Positions 63,716 through 64,000 of a DNA stretch of 64,000 bases are shown one piece after another (position 1 is the first letter of the stretch; each line of letters starts with the position of its first letter). Under the pieces are notes generated by a model. That model saw only the letters and a list, made by a program, of their open reading frames with translations. It made no database searches and was not told the origin of the DNA. Origin of the DNA: Cryptomeria japonica (lineage: Eukaryota; Streptophyta; Pinopsida; Cupressales; Cupressaceae); contig NC_081406.1 of assembly GCF_030272615.1 (NCBI RefSeq), forward strand, positions 114,793,783 to 114,857,782. The letters are read 5' to 3'. The position numbers and the translations under genes were made by a program.

Positions 63716-64000
63716 TAACTATTGAATAAGTCACACACTTCCTTTTTATTCCCAATAATTTTGGGCTAAGACAATCCAATCGCTAGATGATTTAGGATTT
63801 TAGCATAGTTTCATATTCACACACACAATCTTTTTCTTCCTTAAGGACTTTCAATTATAGATATAAATGCTTTCACTTATCATCATATTTAGATGGGGCT
63901 ACATCACATCACATTACCACATTTAATCTATCTACTACCAAATGGCTATATATTTAAGAAGACTTGCAGACACCCAAATGATAATATTCAACATAAATTT
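63716..64000. other. Non-coding flank at window end
   Basis: AT-rich; nothing recognised. Confidence 0.3.

Overview
This window reads as nuclear DNA of a large, repeat-rich seed-plant genome, most likely a conifer or other gymnosperm (inference). The reasons are one intact plant receptor kinase gene with introns, a very long Tat/Ogre-like Ty3-gypsy element, copia-type LTR pieces, plant-type DNA transposons, long (GA)n/(CT)n tracts, and almost no other host coding sequence. No bacterial, organellar or CRISPR features were seen.

Layout. 1-4753: right-hand part of a decayed TIR transposon (element 1), carrying a minus-strand transposase remnant, a copia LTR end, a (GA)n tract and a palindromic GGGGTCATATGACCCC-type minisatellite. 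It is inserted into one copy of a ~1.9 kb direct repeat (4754-6660; second copy 14073-15976). Between these copies lie a GC-richer unclassified stretch (7300-8360), degenerate tandem repeats (8390-9540), a 501-bp CACTA-like MITE (9567-10067), and minisatellite and (GA)n DNA leading into the terminus of element 2 (ends 12449). 17448-19641: the one convincing intact gene, a three-exon LRK10L/WAK-like receptor kinase on the minus strand.

20625-50985: one Ty3-gypsy element with 1.45-kb LTRs and a perfect 5-bp target duplication (CTAGT). It carries gag, protease, a G-patch, RT, RNase H, a second archaeal-type RNase H, integrase, and a minus-strand plant-mobile-domain ORF near its 3' end. All are broken by C-to-T/G-to-A type stops. 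Arrays of an 8-base TAGCGCAT motif lie upstream of gag and, in inverted orientation, upstream of the antisense ORF. Two later insertions are nested in it: an 11.1-kb TIR transposon (element 3, 31602-42731, TSD AATC) between RNase H and integrase, and a 661-bp solo copia LTR (49353-50013, TSD TCTTT) in the 3' LTR.

51271-63715: tandem ~365-bp repeats carrying a fragment of 5S rRNA with its internal promoter, split by a second near-complete TIR transposon (element 4, 52045-62248, TSD ATAT). Element 4 contains a 2.2-kb pyrimidine tract, a 349-bp satellite and an 11-exon gene.

The most interesting system is the transposon family represented by elements 1-4. It has TIRs of the GGGTnAGTGCA type, 4-bp target duplications, a ~960-residue DDD/E transposase (Sola-like by inference), and a second gene ('gene A') of unknown function. 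The tail of gene A is built from a string of 63-99 nt phase-0 mini-exons. Subterminal palindromes differ completely from copy to copy. Elements 2 and 4 share terminal sequence, elements 1 and 3 share the transposase, and elements 3 and 4 share gene A.
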